Below are positions 10,113-18,617 of a DNA stretch of 64,000 nucleotides, one piece after another (positions within the stretch are counted from its first letter, which is position 1; every line of letters begins with the position of its first letter). Below the pieces are notes generated by a model. That model had not been told where the DNA came from. It made no database searches and saw nothing but the letters and a program-made list of their open reading frames with translations. A program made the translations under genes and the position numbers. Source of the DNA: Eikenella corrodens (GTDB lineage: Bacteria > Pseudomonadota > Gammaproteobacteria > Burkholderiales > Neisseriaceae); contig NZ_LT906482.1 of NCBI RefSeq assembly GCF_900187105.1, forward strand, positions 186,001-250,000. Direction: 5' to 3'.

Positions 10113-10475
10113 ATGCGCCTGTGGCACCAAGCCCTTATCCCCCAACTCCCCCGCGCCCAGCTGCTCGGCCAACACCGCGAATGCGCCGCCCTGCGCGGCA
10201 ACGGCTGGGGCCGGCCGCACGCTACCGTAAACTACGTCTTCGCCCACAGCCCCTATCTGCTCTATGCCTACCACGTCCTCATCATGGACGAAATGCAGCA
10301 GCGCGGCTACCGGCCAGATCCCGCGTGGCGCGATAAAAACCATCGCGGCAACACCTGCCCGCCCTATCCCGATTTGGCGGAAGAGCCTGTCGGCAACCCG
10401 ATTTATGCCGAACACGACGATGATTACCTTGCCGAATGCTTAGCGAATCTGCACAGTAAAGGTATAGCCATCTGA
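10113..10475 (+). CDS. pyrimidine-dimer DNA glycosylase-like protein (Pyr_excise)
   Basis: 120 residues. The N-terminus MRLWHQALIPQLPRAQLLGQH and the following RGNGWGRPHATVNYVF block are the signature of the TIGR02328/PF03013 family related to phage T4 endonuclease V (DenV). DenV uses its N-terminal threonine as nucleophile. Here residue 2 is Arg, as in the bacterial TIGR02328 branch, so glycosylase activity is not certain. Family homology suggests a DNA-binding base-excision fold for UV damage. AGGGA lies upstream of the ATG. Monocistronic. Confidence 0.8.
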   Translation: MRLWHQALIPQLPRAQLLGQHRECAALRGNGWGRPHATVNYVFAHSPYLLYAYHVLIMDEMQQRGYRPDPAWRDKNHRGNTCPPYPDLAEEPVGNPIYAEHDDDYLAECLANLHSKGIAI

Positions 10476-10492
10476 ACCGCTGCTTAACCCAC

Positions 10493-10599
10493 CCATTTTT
10501 AGCTTCGCAGACACCTCTCTCTCATTTTAGCTTCGCAAAACTTTGCTCTTGCTCATTTTAGCTTCGCAGAAATTCGCTTCGCTCATTTTCAGGTAGCCT
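10493..10599 (+). repeat. three direct ~31-bp repeats ending in a DUS
   Basis: Units begin at about 10493, 10521 and 10552 with CTCATTTTAGCTTCGCA and a following TTTGCTC/TTCGCTT variant. A fourth start at 10582 runs straight into a reverse DUS. The region lies directly upstream of the DUF2625 gene. The AGCTTCGCAGAAA core resembles the other DUS-anchored repeats. Confidence 0.7.
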
Positions 10600-10602
10600 T
10601 AT

Positions 10603-11274
10603 ATGAAAACACTAGCCGACCTCATCAATACTGCCGACCCCGCATGGCCGCTGATTCAAGAGTGGCTTGCCGAAGCCGCCAATCCGGTGGAAATCCTGCC
10701 GCGCGATCCGGCCGCTGCAGAAGCCGAACTGGTGAAAACCCAAGTAAGCACCCGCTCCGTGATGGGCGCGGTGGTGTATGAAACCGGCGGCATTCTCATC
10801 GACCACGGCTGGCTGCGCATCCTGGGCTCGGGCAGCCCCCGCCTGCCGCGCGGCCTCGGCAGCTGGAATCTCGGCCGCACACAATCCGAACCTGCCGCCC
10901 CCGCGCCCTATTACCTGATTGCCGATGACGCCGCAGGCGGCTACTTCGCCCTCAACGGCGGCGGATTGGACGGCACCCCCGGCAATGTGTTCTACCTCCC
11001 GCCCGACACCCTCGAATGGGAAGACTGCGAACTGGGCTACACCGATTTCCTCAACTGGGCATTTAGCGGCGATTTGGCGCTGTTCTACGAAAACGTGCGC
11101 TGGGCAGGCTGGCAGGAAGAAGCAGCCGCATTGGGCGGCGACAGCGTTTACCACTTCTTCCCGCCGCTGTGGACGGAGGAAAGTGCAGATATCGAACAAA
11201 CCAGCCGCCGCGTTGTCCCCATTACCGAACACTACGACGCCACACTGGATATTTTGCGGCAACTTGCCCAATAG
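10603..11274 (+). CDS. DUF2625 domain protein
   Basis: 223 residues, cytoplasmic. It matches the DUF2625 pattern: MKTLADLINTADPAWPLIQEW start, VVYETGGILIDHGWLRILGSG, a GYFALNGGGL stretch, and YLPPDTLEWEDCELGYTDFLNWAFSGDL. The family is widespread but uncharacterised, and it is often found near immunity or contact-dependent loci in other bacteria. The DUS is only about 4 bases upstream of the ATG, so the initiation region overlaps the DUS and no classical ribosome binding site is visible. The next gene follows 33 bases later and may be co-transcribed. Confidence 0.82.
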   Translation: MKTLADLINTADPAWPLIQEWLAEAANPVEILPRDPAAAEAELVKTQVSTRSVMGAVVYETGGILIDHGWLRILGSGSPRLPRGLGSWNLGRTQSEPAAPAPYYLIADDAAGGYFALNGGGLDGTPGNVFYLPPDTLEWEDCELGYTDFLNWAFSGDLALFYENVRWAGWQEEAAALGGDSVYHFFPPLWTEESADIEQTSRRVVPITEHYDATLDILRQLAQ

Positions 11275-11307
11275 GATGCTGTTGCACTTTTCAGGTAGCC
11301 CTAAACC

Positions 11308-11775
11308 ATGATTACCGACACCATCGCCCATGTATCCCGCTACGCCGCGTTGCACCCCGACTTTGCCGAAGCCTTCCGCCTGCTGCAAAGCCTGGATTTG
11401 GCCGCCCTGCCCGACGGCCAAGTGCCGTGCGGCAACCCGAATATCCGCCTCTTTATTCAAACCGAAACCCTGCGCACACGCGAAGCCGCCCTGCCCGAAG
11501 CGCATTTAAACCACATCGATATCCAAGTGCCGTTAAACGGCAGGGAAACCTACGGCTGGATAGACCGCAGCCGCCTGCAACACGGCCAAGGCTATAACGA
11601 AGAGCGCGACATCGAATTTTTCCGCAGCACACCGGAAACATGGTTTGATTTGGAAATAGGTGAATTTGCTCTCTTCTTCCCCAACGACGGCCACGCCCCG
11701 CTTGTGGGCAAGCCCGGGCAAACCATCCGCAAGGCTGTGTTTAAAATCCGAAGCGCAGATTGCCGCATTGAGTAA
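11308..11775 (+). CDS. YhcH/YjgK/YiaL family protein (DUF386)
   Basis: 155 residues. The C-terminal FFPNDGHAPLVGKPGQTIRKAVFKI is the family hallmark, with the cupin-like His used for metal binding. The N-terminus MITDTIAHVSRY and the central DIQVPLNGRETYGWIDR also fit. The family is a double-stranded beta-helix fold related to EbgC, often linked to sialic acid or sugar anomer metabolism (YhcH in the nan operon). No sugar-utilisation neighbours are present here, so the substrate is unknown. A DUS lies in the short gap before it, and a DUS and a Correia-like element follow. Confidence 0.85.
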   Translation: MITDTIAHVSRYAALHPDFAEAFRLLQSLDLAALPDGQVPCGNPNIRLFIQTETLRTREAALPEAHLNHIDIQVPLNGRETYGWIDRSRLQHGQGYNEERDIEFFRSTPETWFDLEIGEFALFFPNDGHAPLVGKPGQTIRKAVFKIRSADCRIE

Positions 11776-11834
11776 GTTTTTCAGGTAGCCTTTATTGCTT
11801 CCGCCATCAGACACAATATAGTGAATTAAATTTA

Positions 11835-12578
11835 GGGACTTAGGAAGCAAAATTTATTTTAAAGGATTTTCCCGCAACATTCTCAGCAGTATTTTATATA
11901 AATCATCATGCCTGTGATTGAAGCGGAACTCGGTTTCTTTTATGCAGGTAAAACGTATGTTTCGGCACCCCGTTAAATTGCACCAAGCGATGCTTGGCGT
12001 AACTCCAAAAAGATTCAATACCGTTAATATGCCGCGTACCACGGACAAACTCATTGTCACCATGATGTACCCTGAAATGTTTGGCAAAACCCATGTCAAC
12101 CAATCCCTGATAACCGCGCCAACCGTCGGTATTGATGACACTCTCGATACCGACACGACCTCTAATGACCTTTTGCAGCGTTGCCTTAGAGGCATCGGGA
12201 ACAATCTCGGTATAAACCTTGTCCCCGCGTTTCAAAATGCCGAAAACGATGGTTTTCCCACCCGCACCGCGCCCGCGTTTGCCTCTGATGCGTTTGGCAC
12301 CAAAATAGGATTCGTCCAATTCTACAATGCCGTATAAAGGTGCCTGCCTCCCGCATTCGTCAGCCAAACGCCGGCGCAATTTCAGGTACAGGTTATTGAC
12401 ACTTCTGATGCTGACACCCGTCAGTTTTTCGGTATCGGAGGCAGTCAAATCCAAAGCAAACAGCCGCAGGAGCTGGCGAAATTTGGGCTCGGTAATTTTA
12501 CTGAACTTTTGGTACTTGTTTTTTAAATTCATTTCAGAAGCTTATCACTATATTGAGTGATTTTGCTTCCTAAGCCCC
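11835..12578 (-). mobile_element. IS1016-type insertion sequence (IS1595 family)
   Basis: 744 bp. The terminal inverted repeats read GGGACTTAGGAAGCAAAAT at the left and GGGGCTTAGGAAGCAAAAT at the right end, one mismatch in 19. It is flanked by direct repeats AAATTTA (11828-11834 and 12579-12585). It encodes one DDE transposase on the minus strand. The insertion point lies within the terminal inverted repeat of a Correia-like element. Confidence 0.9.
11854..12532 (-). pseudogene. IS1016-type transposase, C-terminal frameshift
   Basis: The main frame (12532 down to 11906, 208 residues) carries the ISXO2-like DDE domain: VELDESYFG, the second Asp in NTDGWRGYQGL and the HINGIESFWSYAKHRL block with the catalytic Glu. 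After HTFYLH, near 11940, the frame goes off. The expected ending KETEFRFNHRHDDLYKILLRMLRENPLK continues in another frame down to 11854. A loss of two bases (or gain of one) in the A-rich stretch explains it. The final ~30 residues are therefore replaced by a short tail. The catalytic core is intact, so residual activity cannot be excluded. Confidence 0.8.
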
Positions 12579-12758
12579 AAATTTAAATCAGGACAAGGTG
12601 GCGAGCCGCAGACAGTACAGATAGTACGGCAAGGCGAGACAACGCTGTACTGGTTTAAATTTAATTCACTATAATAAAATCAAATAACGCGCATCCCATT
12701 TTCAGGTAGCCTTCAGGCCGCTCGGATAAGCATTTCATAACAACAAAGGAATCGGAAA

Positions 12759-13601
12759 ATGTCTTTCTTCAGCAGACTCTTCGGCCGCGAGCCGAAAACA
12801 ATGGATTGGCGGCAGTTTATCCAACACTTTGCCGAGCACATCCGCCGCGATTGTGCCGTGGATGCGCAAATCGAATGGGGCAAGAGCCTTGAAGACACTG
12901 TGTTGCAGGTGGGCGAAGGCAGGCTCTATCTGGGCAACCACTACGCCCGCTATCTGCAAGCCCCGGCCGATTTAGATGCCATCCTCGCCGCCAACACCGC
13001 CGTGGTGCGGCAAATGATGGCCGAGCGGCCGCAAGCCCGTGCCGAGCAGGTATTCCCTGTGATTAAAAACGGCCTCTGGCTCGAACACCTGCGGCAGGCT
13101 ACCCAAGTAGCCGGCACCGAACCCGAAGAGTCCGTTATCTACCGCCCGATTGCCGGCGATTTGGTGCTGCTCTACATGCTCGACACCGGCGAAGCCATGC
13201 GCTCCCTCAGCCGCGAAGACGCCGTCGCCGCCGGCCTGGCCGACGATGCCGCCCTACACCACACCGCCCTCGCCAACCTGCGCCAATATATGCAGGGCAA
13301 AATACAGATTGAGCACGTAGAAGAAAGCAGCCTCACCCAAGTCCTGCTCGACAGCGACTACGACGCTTCCCTCATCCTGATCTTAAACGAAATCCTGCCG
13401 AGCGACCCCGTGCTGCCCGCCAACCCCGTGCTAGCTATCCCTGCACGCAACGTGCTGATTTTGTGCAACCCTTCCGACGAGCGCGCCATCGCCACCCTGA
13501 AAGTTGCCGCCGCACAGATTGCCGAAGAAGGCCCCTACACCATTTCCACCCTGCTCTACCAATACCATAACGGCGAAATCAGCCTGTTTCAGCCCCATTA
13601 A
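12759..13601 (+). CDS. DUF1444 (YtpQ-like) protein
   Basis: 280 residues, cytoplasmic. It shows the DUF1444/YtpQ layout: a basic start (FSRLFGREPK), a central VFPVIKNGLWLE segment, IYRPIAGDLVLLYMLDTGEAMRSLSREDA and the C-terminal IPARNVLILCNPSDERAI with HNGEISLFQP. The family is broadly distributed and of unknown function. An AAAGGA ribosome binding site sits upstream, and the promoter side contains the right end of the Correia-like element, whose ends are known to supply promoters in Neisseria. An inverted DUS pair follows. Confidence 0.8.
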   Translation: MSFFSRLFGREPKTMDWRQFIQHFAEHIRRDCAVDAQIEWGKSLEDTVLQVGEGRLYLGNHYARYLQAPADLDAILAANTAVVRQMMAERPQARAEQVFPVIKNGLWLEHLRQATQVAGTEPEESVIYRPIAGDLVLLYMLDTGEAMRSLSREDAVAAGLADDAALHHTALANLRQYMQGKIQIEHVEESSLTQVLLDSDYDASLILILNEILPSDPVLPANPVLAIPARNVLILCNPSDERAIATLKVAAAQIAEEGPYTISTLLYQYHNGEISLFQPH

Positions 13602-13603
13602 GG

Positions 13604-13645
13604 TTTTCAGGTAGCCTCCAATCCGAAGTAAGGCTACCTGAAAAT
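13604..13645 (+). terminator. inverted DUS pair terminator
   Basis: Reverse DUS then forward DUS with a 15-base spacer, between the DUF1444 gene and leuB. Confidence 0.8.
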
Positions 13646-13677
13646 AGTTATCCACCTTCTATAAAGGAATTACCCTC

Positions 13678-14748
13678 ATGACTAAAAAACTAGCCATCCT
13701 CAAAGGCGACGGCATCGGCCCCGAAATCGTGCGCGAAGCCGTGCGCGTGCTCGACAAATTGATCGAACAAGGCCTGGACGTATCCTACGAATACGCCCCA
13801 TTGGGCGGCGAAGCCTACGACCAATTCGGCAGCCCCTATCCCGAGTTCACGCAAAACCTGTGCCGCGCCGCCGATGCCGTGCTACTCGGCGCGGTGGGCA
13901 GCCCGCAATACGACAATCTGGAACGCCCGCTACGCCCCGAACGCGGCCTCTTGGCCATCCGCAAAGATTTGAACCTGTTTGCCAACCTGCGCCCCGCCAT
14001 TTTGTATAAAGAGCTGGCTAACGCCTCCACGCTCAAGCCCGAAATCGTGGCCGGGCTGGACATTCTGATTGTGCGCGAACTGACCGGCGACATCTATTTC
14101 GGCGAGCCGCGCGGCATCTGCACACTGGAAAACGGCGAGCGCGAAGGTTTCAACACCATGCGCTACAGTGAAAGCGAAATCCGCCGCATCGCCCACGTTG
14201 CCTTCCGCGCCGCGCAAAAACGCAGCAAAAAAGTGTGCTCTGTGGGCAAAGCCAACGTGCTGGAAACCACCGAGCTGTGGCGCGAAATCTTTGAAGAAAT
14301 CGGCAAACAATACCCCGACGTCGAACTCTCCCACATGTATGTGGACAATGCCGCCATGCAGCTCGTGCGCGCGCCCAAGCAATTCGACGTGATTGCCACC
14401 GGCAATATCTTCGGCGACATCCTCTCCGACGAAGCCTCCATGCTCACCGGCTCCATCGGCATGCTGCCCTCCGCCTCGCTGGACGAAAACGGCAAAGGCC
14501 TGTACGAACCGTCGCACGGCTCCGCGCCCGACATCGCCGGGCAAAACAAAGCCAACCCGCTGGCCACCATCCTCTCGCTGGCCATGCTGCTGCGTTACAG
14601 CCTAAACGACGAAGCCCGTGCCGCGCAGGTGGAAAACGCCGTGCAGAAAGTGCTGGAACAGGGGCTGCGCACCGGCGATATTTACGAACAAGGCACCCAG
14701 CTCGTATCTTGCAGCGGCATGGGCGATGCCGTGCTGGCCGCGTTATAA
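13678..14748 (+). CDS. leuB: 3-isopropylmalate dehydrogenase
   Basis: NAD-dependent oxidative decarboxylation of 3-isopropylmalate, the third leucine-specific step. It has 356 residues, full length. Signatures are [12 protein letters not shown] at the start, LLGAVGSP near 65, [14 protein letters not shown] near 135-148, [47 protein letters not shown] (Mg-binding Asp residues) and [18 protein letters not shown] near the C-terminus. It completes the dispersed leuCDB set of this window. An AAAGGA-type site precedes the ATG. Several genes and a mobile element separate it from leuD, so it is a separate transcription unit. Confidence 0.97.
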   Translation: MTKKLAILKGDGIGPEIVREAVRVLDKLIEQGLDVSYEYAPLGGEAYDQFGSPYPEFTQNLCRAADAVLLGAVGSPQYDNLERPLRPERGLLAIRKDLNLFANLRPAILYKELANASTLKPEIVAGLDILIVRELTGDIYFGEPRGICTLENGEREGFNTMRYSESEIRRIAHVAFRAAQKRSKKVCSVGKANVLETTELWREIFEEIGKQYPDVELSHMYVDNAAMQLVRAPKQFDVIATGNIFGDILSDEASMLTGSIGMLPSASLDENGKGLYEPSHGSAPDIAGQNKANPLATILSLAMLLRYSLNDEARAAQVENAVQKVLEQGLRTGDIYEQGTQLVSCSGMGDAVLAAL

Positions 14749-14762
14749 TCCCCCCGCCTCAT

Positions 14763-14801
14763 CAGGCTACCTGAAAGCCGTTGCCAGCTTTCAGGTAGCC
14801 T
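14763..14801 (+). terminator. inverted DUS pair terminator after leuB
   Basis: Forward DUS, a short CCGTTGCCAG spacer, then reverse DUS. Confidence 0.85.
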
Positions 14802-14830
14802 CCCAACTTTCAAAACCACAAGGAAAACGA

Positions 14831-15172
14831 ATGACTACCCTCCCGCCCTGCCCGCAATGCCAATCCGAATACACCTATGAAGACGACGCCAACCTCGTTT
14901 GCCCGGAATGCGCCCACGAATGGTCGGCCCAGGCCGATGCCGCCGCCGAAGCAGACGATGCCCTCAGCGTAGTTGATGCCTACGGCACACCGCTGGCCAA
15001 CGGTGACAGCGTGGTGCTGCTCAAAGACCTGAAAGTGAAAGGCAGCTCGCTGGTGCTCAAACAAGGCACCAAAGTGAAAAACATCCGCCTGCAGGAAGGT
15101 GACCACGACATCGCCTGCAAAGTAAACGGCACCGCGCTCAACCTCAAATCTGAATTTGTGAAAAAGGCTTAG
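14831..15172 (+). CDS. yjdM: PhnA/YjdM family zinc-ribbon protein
   Basis: 113 residues started at ATG 14831 (AAGGAAAA ribosome binding site). A longer in-frame reading back to 14618 runs through leuB and the DUS terminator and is rejected. The N-terminus holds a zinc ribbon with CPQC and CPEC pairs (about residues 8-31). The C-terminal YjdM domain reads [25 protein letters not shown] and [24 protein letters not shown]. Historically called alkylphosphonate uptake protein PhnA, but it is not part of the C-P lyase pathway, and its role is unknown. Flanked by DUS terminators on both sides. Confidence 0.9.
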   Translation: MTTLPPCPQCQSEYTYEDDANLVCPECAHEWSAQADAAAEADDALSVVDAYGTPLANGDSVVLLKDLKVKGSSLVLKQGTKVKNIRLQEGDHDIACKVNGTALNLKSEFVKKA

Positions 15173-15188
15173 GCTGCCGAATAGCCGA

Positions 15189-15220
15189 AGGCTACCTGAA
15201 AAATCATTTTCAGGTAGCCT
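15189..15220 (+). terminator. inverted DUS pair terminator
   Basis: Forward and reverse DUS separated by eight AT-rich bases, between yjdM and aroC. Confidence 0.88.
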
Positions 15221-15268
15221 TTGTGCTAAACTCGCCCGCATCTTCCCAATCTTCTTGTTTCAACCATC

Positions 15269-16372
15269 ATGCCCGGCAATTCCTTCGGACAACTCTTCCG
15301 CATCACCACCTTCGGCGAAAGCCACGGCGCAGGCATCGGCTGCGTCATCGACGGCTGCCCGCCCGGCCTGCCGCTGGCCGAAGCCGACATCCAGCCCGAC
15401 CTCGACCGCCGCCGCCCCGGCACCAGCCGCCACGTTACCCAGCGGCGCGAAGCCGACCAAGTGGAAATCCTCTCCGGCGTGTTTGAAGGGCGCACCACCG
15501 GCACGCCCATCGCCCTCTTCATCCGCAACACCGACCAACGCAGCCGCGACTATGGCAACATTGCCCAACAATTCCGCCCCGGCCATGCCGACTACACCTA
15601 TTGGCACAAATACGGCATCCGCGACTATCGCGGCGGCGGCAGAAGCTCCGCCCGCGAAACCGCCGCCCGCGTGGCCGCCGGTGCCGTGGCCAAAAAATGG
15701 CTGCGCGAGCAGTTCGGCACCGAAATCGTCTGCTGGGTGAGCCAGGTGGGCGAACTCGAAATCGCATTTGAAGGCGAAGAATTTATCGGCCAAAACCCCT
15801 TCTTTGCCGCCAACCAAAGCCAAATCGCCGACTTGGAAGCCTATATGGATTCCGTGCGCAAATCGCTCGACTCCGTGGGCGCAAAGCTGCATATTGAAGC
15901 GCGACACGTCCCCGTCGGCCTCGGCGAACCCGTGTTTGACCGGCTGGACGCCGACATCGCCCACGCCCTGATGGGCATCAACGCCGTGAAAGCCGTATCC
16001 GTCGGAGACGGCTTCGACGTGGTGCGCCAACGTGGCAGCCAACACGGCGACGAGCTCACGCCGCAAGGCTTCGCCAGCAACCATGCCGGCGGCATCCTCG
16101 GCGGCATTTCCACCGGCCAAACCATCCGCGCCGACTTCGCCGTGAAGCCCACCAGTTCCATCGCCACGCCGCGCCGCAGCATCGACATCCACGGCCAGCC
16201 CGTTATGCTCGAAACCCACGGCCGCCACGACCCCTGCGTCGGCCTGCGTGCCGCCCCCATCGCCGAAGCCATGCTCGCCCTCGTGCTCGCCGACCACTCC
16301 CTGCGCCACCGCGCCCAAAATGCCGATGTGCGCGTGATCACGCCCGATATCGCCAAACTGCAAAACGGTTGA
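15269..16372 (+). CDS. aroC: chorismate synthase
   Basis: Last shikimate-pathway enzyme; converts EPSP to chorismate with reduced FMN. It has 367 residues. Characteristic motifs are [21 protein letters not shown] at the N-terminus (catalytic His), the [40 protein letters not shown] block near residues 110-145 and the C-terminal [18 protein letters not shown]. The product feeds pheA in this window. A DUS pair ends it, and mutL starts 56 bases later. Confidence 0.97.
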   Translation: MPGNSFGQLFRITTFGESHGAGIGCVIDGCPPGLPLAEADIQPDLDRRRPGTSRHVTQRREADQVEILSGVFEGRTTGTPIALFIRNTDQRSRDYGNIAQQFRPGHADYTYWHKYGIRDYRGGGRSSARETAARVAAGAVAKKWLREQFGTEIVCWVSQVGELEIAFEGEEFIGQNPFFAANQSQIADLEAYMDSVRKSLDSVGAKLHIEARHVPVGLGEPVFDRLDADIAHALMGINAVKAVSVGDGFDVVRQRGSQHGDELTPQGFASNHAGGILGGISTGQTIRADFAVKPTSSIATPRRSIDIHGQPVMLETHGRHDPCVGLRAAPIAEAMLALVLADHSLRHRAQNADVRVITPDIAKLQNG

Positions 16373-16410
16373 AGGCTACCTGAAAAATAAACCCAGCCTT
16401 TTCAGGTAGC
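16372..16410 (+). terminator. inverted DUS pair overlapping the aroC stop
   Basis: A forward DUS begins at the last base of the aroC stop codon, with the reverse DUS 13 bases further on. It lies only 19 bases before the mutL ATG and may attenuate read-through into mutL. Confidence 0.8.
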
Positions 16411-16428
16411 CCAACCCCGAGACCCATC

Positions 16429-18309
16429 ATGCCCCGTATCCATGCCCTGCCCGACCACCTCGTGAACCAAATCGCCGCCGGCGAAGTGGTGGAACGCCCC
16501 GCTGCCGCGCTCAAAGAAATCATCGAAAACAGTATTGATGCCGGCGCCACCCGCATCCAGGTTGAGCTGGCCGGCGGCGGCATCCGCCTCATCCGCGTGG
16601 CCGATAACGGCAGCGGCATCCACGCCGACGACCTCCCGCTCGCCCTCTCCCGCCACGCCACCAGCAAAATCGCCTCGCTGCAAGATTTGGAACACGTGCG
16701 CAGCATGGGTTTTCGCGGCGAAGGGCTGGCCAGCATCGCCTCCGTGTCCCGCCTCACCCTCACCAGCCGCCAGGAAGGCAGCACTGCCGCCCGCCAAGTG
16801 CGCGCCCGCGACGGGCAAATCGAGCCTACCGCCGCGGCCGCCCATCCCGTAGGCACCAGCGTGGAAGTGGCCGACCTCTTCTTCAACACCCCCGCCCGGC
16901 GCAAATTCCTCAAATCCGAAAACACCGAATACGCCCACTGCGCCACCATGTTCGACCGCCTCGCCCTAGCCAACCCGCACATTGCCTTCGAGCTTGTTCA
17001 CAACGGCAAAACCACCGCCAAATACCCCGCCCAAAGCCAAAATGAGCGCATCACCGCCGTGCTGGGCGCGGATTTTCAGGCCGCCTCTCTACCCATCGAC
17101 AGCGGCAACGGCATCCTCCGTTTGCACGGCCTCATTGCCAAACCCACCTTCGCCCAAGGCCGCAGCAGCCAGCAATACTGTTTTGTAAACAACCGCTTCG
17201 TGCGCGACAAAGTGATGCTGCACGCCGCCAAACAGGCCTACCGCGACGTGCTGCACCAGCAAATCACCCCCGCCTTCGTGCTGTTTCTCGAACTGCCGCC
17301 CGAAATGGTGGACGTAAACGTGCACCCCACCAAAACCGAAATCCGCTTCCGCGACAGCCAAGCCGTACACCGGCTCGTGTTCCACACCCTGAACAAAACG
17401 CTGGCCGATACCCGCGCCGACCAAACCGACAGCGTGAGCAACGCCGGCAGTCTGCTGCAACACATCCACAGCCAAAGGCTACCTGAAAGCGGGCAAGGCG
17501 AGTTTTCAGGTAGCCCCAGCGCCCGCCCCCCCGTTGCTTATAGCCCCGCCCGCGCCCCGCAGCAGCAACGCCTCACCCTGCAAGAAAGCCGCGCCGCCTG
17601 GCAAACCTATGCCGAGCTCTACAAACACAGCGGCAGCGAAGACCCCGAGCTTGCCGCCCTCGAGCAAAGCCGCTTCGCCCCCGGCGCAGAAGCCGCCCGG
17701 CTACCTGAAACCCATGCCGAAGAACATCCGCTCGGCTTCGCCATCGCCCAGCTGCTCGGCATTTATATCCTCGCTCAAGCCGAAAACAGCCTACTCTTAA
17801 TCGATATGCACGCTGCCGCCGAGCGCGTGAACTACGAAAAAATGAAAGCCCAACGCCAAAGCCACGGCAGCCTGCACAGCCAGCAGCTGCTCATTCCCGT
17901 GAGTTTCGAAGCCGGCCACGAAGAAATGGCCGCCCTGGCCGAATACGCCGATTTGCTGCGCCAATACGGCCTCGACTGCTCCGCCGTGGGCAGCCACACC
18001 ATCGCCGTACGCGCCGTGCCGCAGATGCTGAGCAAAGCCGATATTCCCGAGCTCGCCCGCAGCATGTTGCAAGAAGCCGCCCACACCGGCAGCATCCGCA
18101 CCGTGGAAGAGCGCGAAAACCGCATCCTCAGCACCATGGCCTGCCACGGCTCCGTGCGCGCCGGCCGCCGCCTCACCCTGCCCGAAATGAACGCCCTGCT
18201 GCGCGATATGGAAAACACCCCCCGCAGCAACCAATGCAACCACGGCCGCCCCACCTGGGTAAAACTCACCCTCGCCGACCTCGACTCCCTGTTCCTGCGC
18301 GGGCAATAA
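16429..18309 (+). CDS. mutL: DNA mismatch repair endonuclease MutL
   Basis: 626 residues. The N-terminal GHKL ATPase has Glu30 and Asn34 in KEIIENSIDAGA, the DNGSGI motif near 59-64, ATSKI near 77-81 and FRGEGLASI near 95-103. The C-terminal domain carries the endonuclease motif D-M-H-A-A-A-E-R-V-N-Y-E starting at Asp459. This is the nicking type of MutL found in organisms without MutH. The inter-domain linker (about residues 345-400) encodes an inverted DUS pair (17477-17515, translated RLPESGQGEFSGSPS). A run of seven C follows at 17526-17532. A further one-mismatch DUS is at 17699. Linker insertions should be tolerated because this region is variable in the family. Ended by a hairpin and DUS pair. 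Confidence 0.95.
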   Translation: MPRIHALPDHLVNQIAAGEVVERPAAALKEIIENSIDAGATRIQVELAGGGIRLIRVADNGSGIHADDLPLALSRHATSKIASLQDLEHVRSMGFRGEGLASIASVSRLTLTSRQEGSTAARQVRARDGQIEPTAAAAHPVGTSVEVADLFFNTPARRKFLKSENTEYAHCATMFDRLALANPHIAFELVHNGKTTAKYPAQSQNERITAVLGADFQAASLPIDSGNGILRLHGLIAKPTFAQGRSSQQYCFVNNRFVRDKVMLHAAKQAYRDVLHQQITPAFVLFLELPPEMVDVNVHPTKTEIRFRDSQAVHRLVFHTLNKTLADTRADQTDSVSNAGSLLQHIHSQRLPESGQGEFSGSPSARPPVAYSPARAPQQQRLTLQESRAAWQTYAELYKHSGSEDPELAALEQSRFAPGAEAARLPETHAEEHPLGFAIAQLLGIYILAQAENSLLLIDMHAAAERVNYEKMKAQRQSHGSLHSQQLLIPVSFEAGHEEMAALAEYADLLRQYGLDCSAVGSHTIAVRAVPQMLSKADIPELARSMLQEAAHTGSIRTVEERENRILSTMACHGSVRAGRRLTLPEMNALLRDMENTPRSNQCNHGRPTWVKLTLADLDSLFLRGQ

Positions 18310-18311
18310 AC

Positions 18312-18377
18312 AGTCTGCCCGTGCGGCAGACTAAAAGGCTACCTGAAAGCAGGATAAACCGTTTTTCAGGTAGCCTT
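18312..18377 (+). terminator. hairpin plus inverted DUS pair after mutL
   Basis: Perfect 8-bp stem AGTCTGCC/GGCAGACT (18312-18332), followed directly by a forward DUS and a reverse DUS with T-runs. Two terminator-like structures in tandem. Confidence 0.85.
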
Positions 18378-18431
18378 TCTTGGCATATAGGATATATGAA
18401 ACGCATATAGTGCCCGGCCACTCCACAGCAG

Positions 18432-18537
18432 TATAGTGAATTAAATTTAAACCAGTACAGCGTTGCCTCGCCTTGCCGTACTATCTGTACTGTCTGCGGC
18501 TCGTCGCCTTGTCCTGATTTAAATTTAATTCACTATA
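18432..18537. repeat. intact short Correia-like repeat element, 106 bp
   Basis: Terminal inverted repeats TATAGTGAATTAAATTTA / TAAATTTAATTCACTATA bound a core with CAGTACAGCGTTGCCTCG, GTACTATCTGTACTGTCTGC and CGCCTTGTCCTG. Size and core fit the 104-108 bp class of Correia elements described in Neisseria (the larger class is about 155 bp). The leading TATAGTG differs from the usual Neisseria TATAGTGG end by one base. It lies between mutL and sucD, both of which end near here. The TA at the outer edges is the usual target. Confidence 0.9.
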
Positions 18538-18617
18538 GATCAGGCGTTCGCGTCCAAGCTGCTTTCCACACATTAAGCCTGCACAAGATTTTCAGGTAGC
18601 CTCTGTTGCGGCAAAAA

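Larger units (their letters stand above)
11817..12673. repeat. Correia-like element interrupted by an IS
   Basis: Removing the IS and one copy of the 7-bp target duplication restores a 106-bp element from TATAGTGAATTAAATTTA to its inverted end TAAATTTAATTCACTATA. It is nearly identical to the reverse complement of the intact element at 18432-18537. The inner segments (CAGACAGTAC, GTACGGCAAGGCGAG) are those of the short class of Correia repeat enclosed elements known from Neisseria. Confidence 0.88.

Noticed and set aside
14618-14830. Long in-frame upstream extension of yjdM
   Set aside because: The stretch overlaps the leuB 3' end and the DUS terminator; ATG 14831 has a good ribosome binding site.
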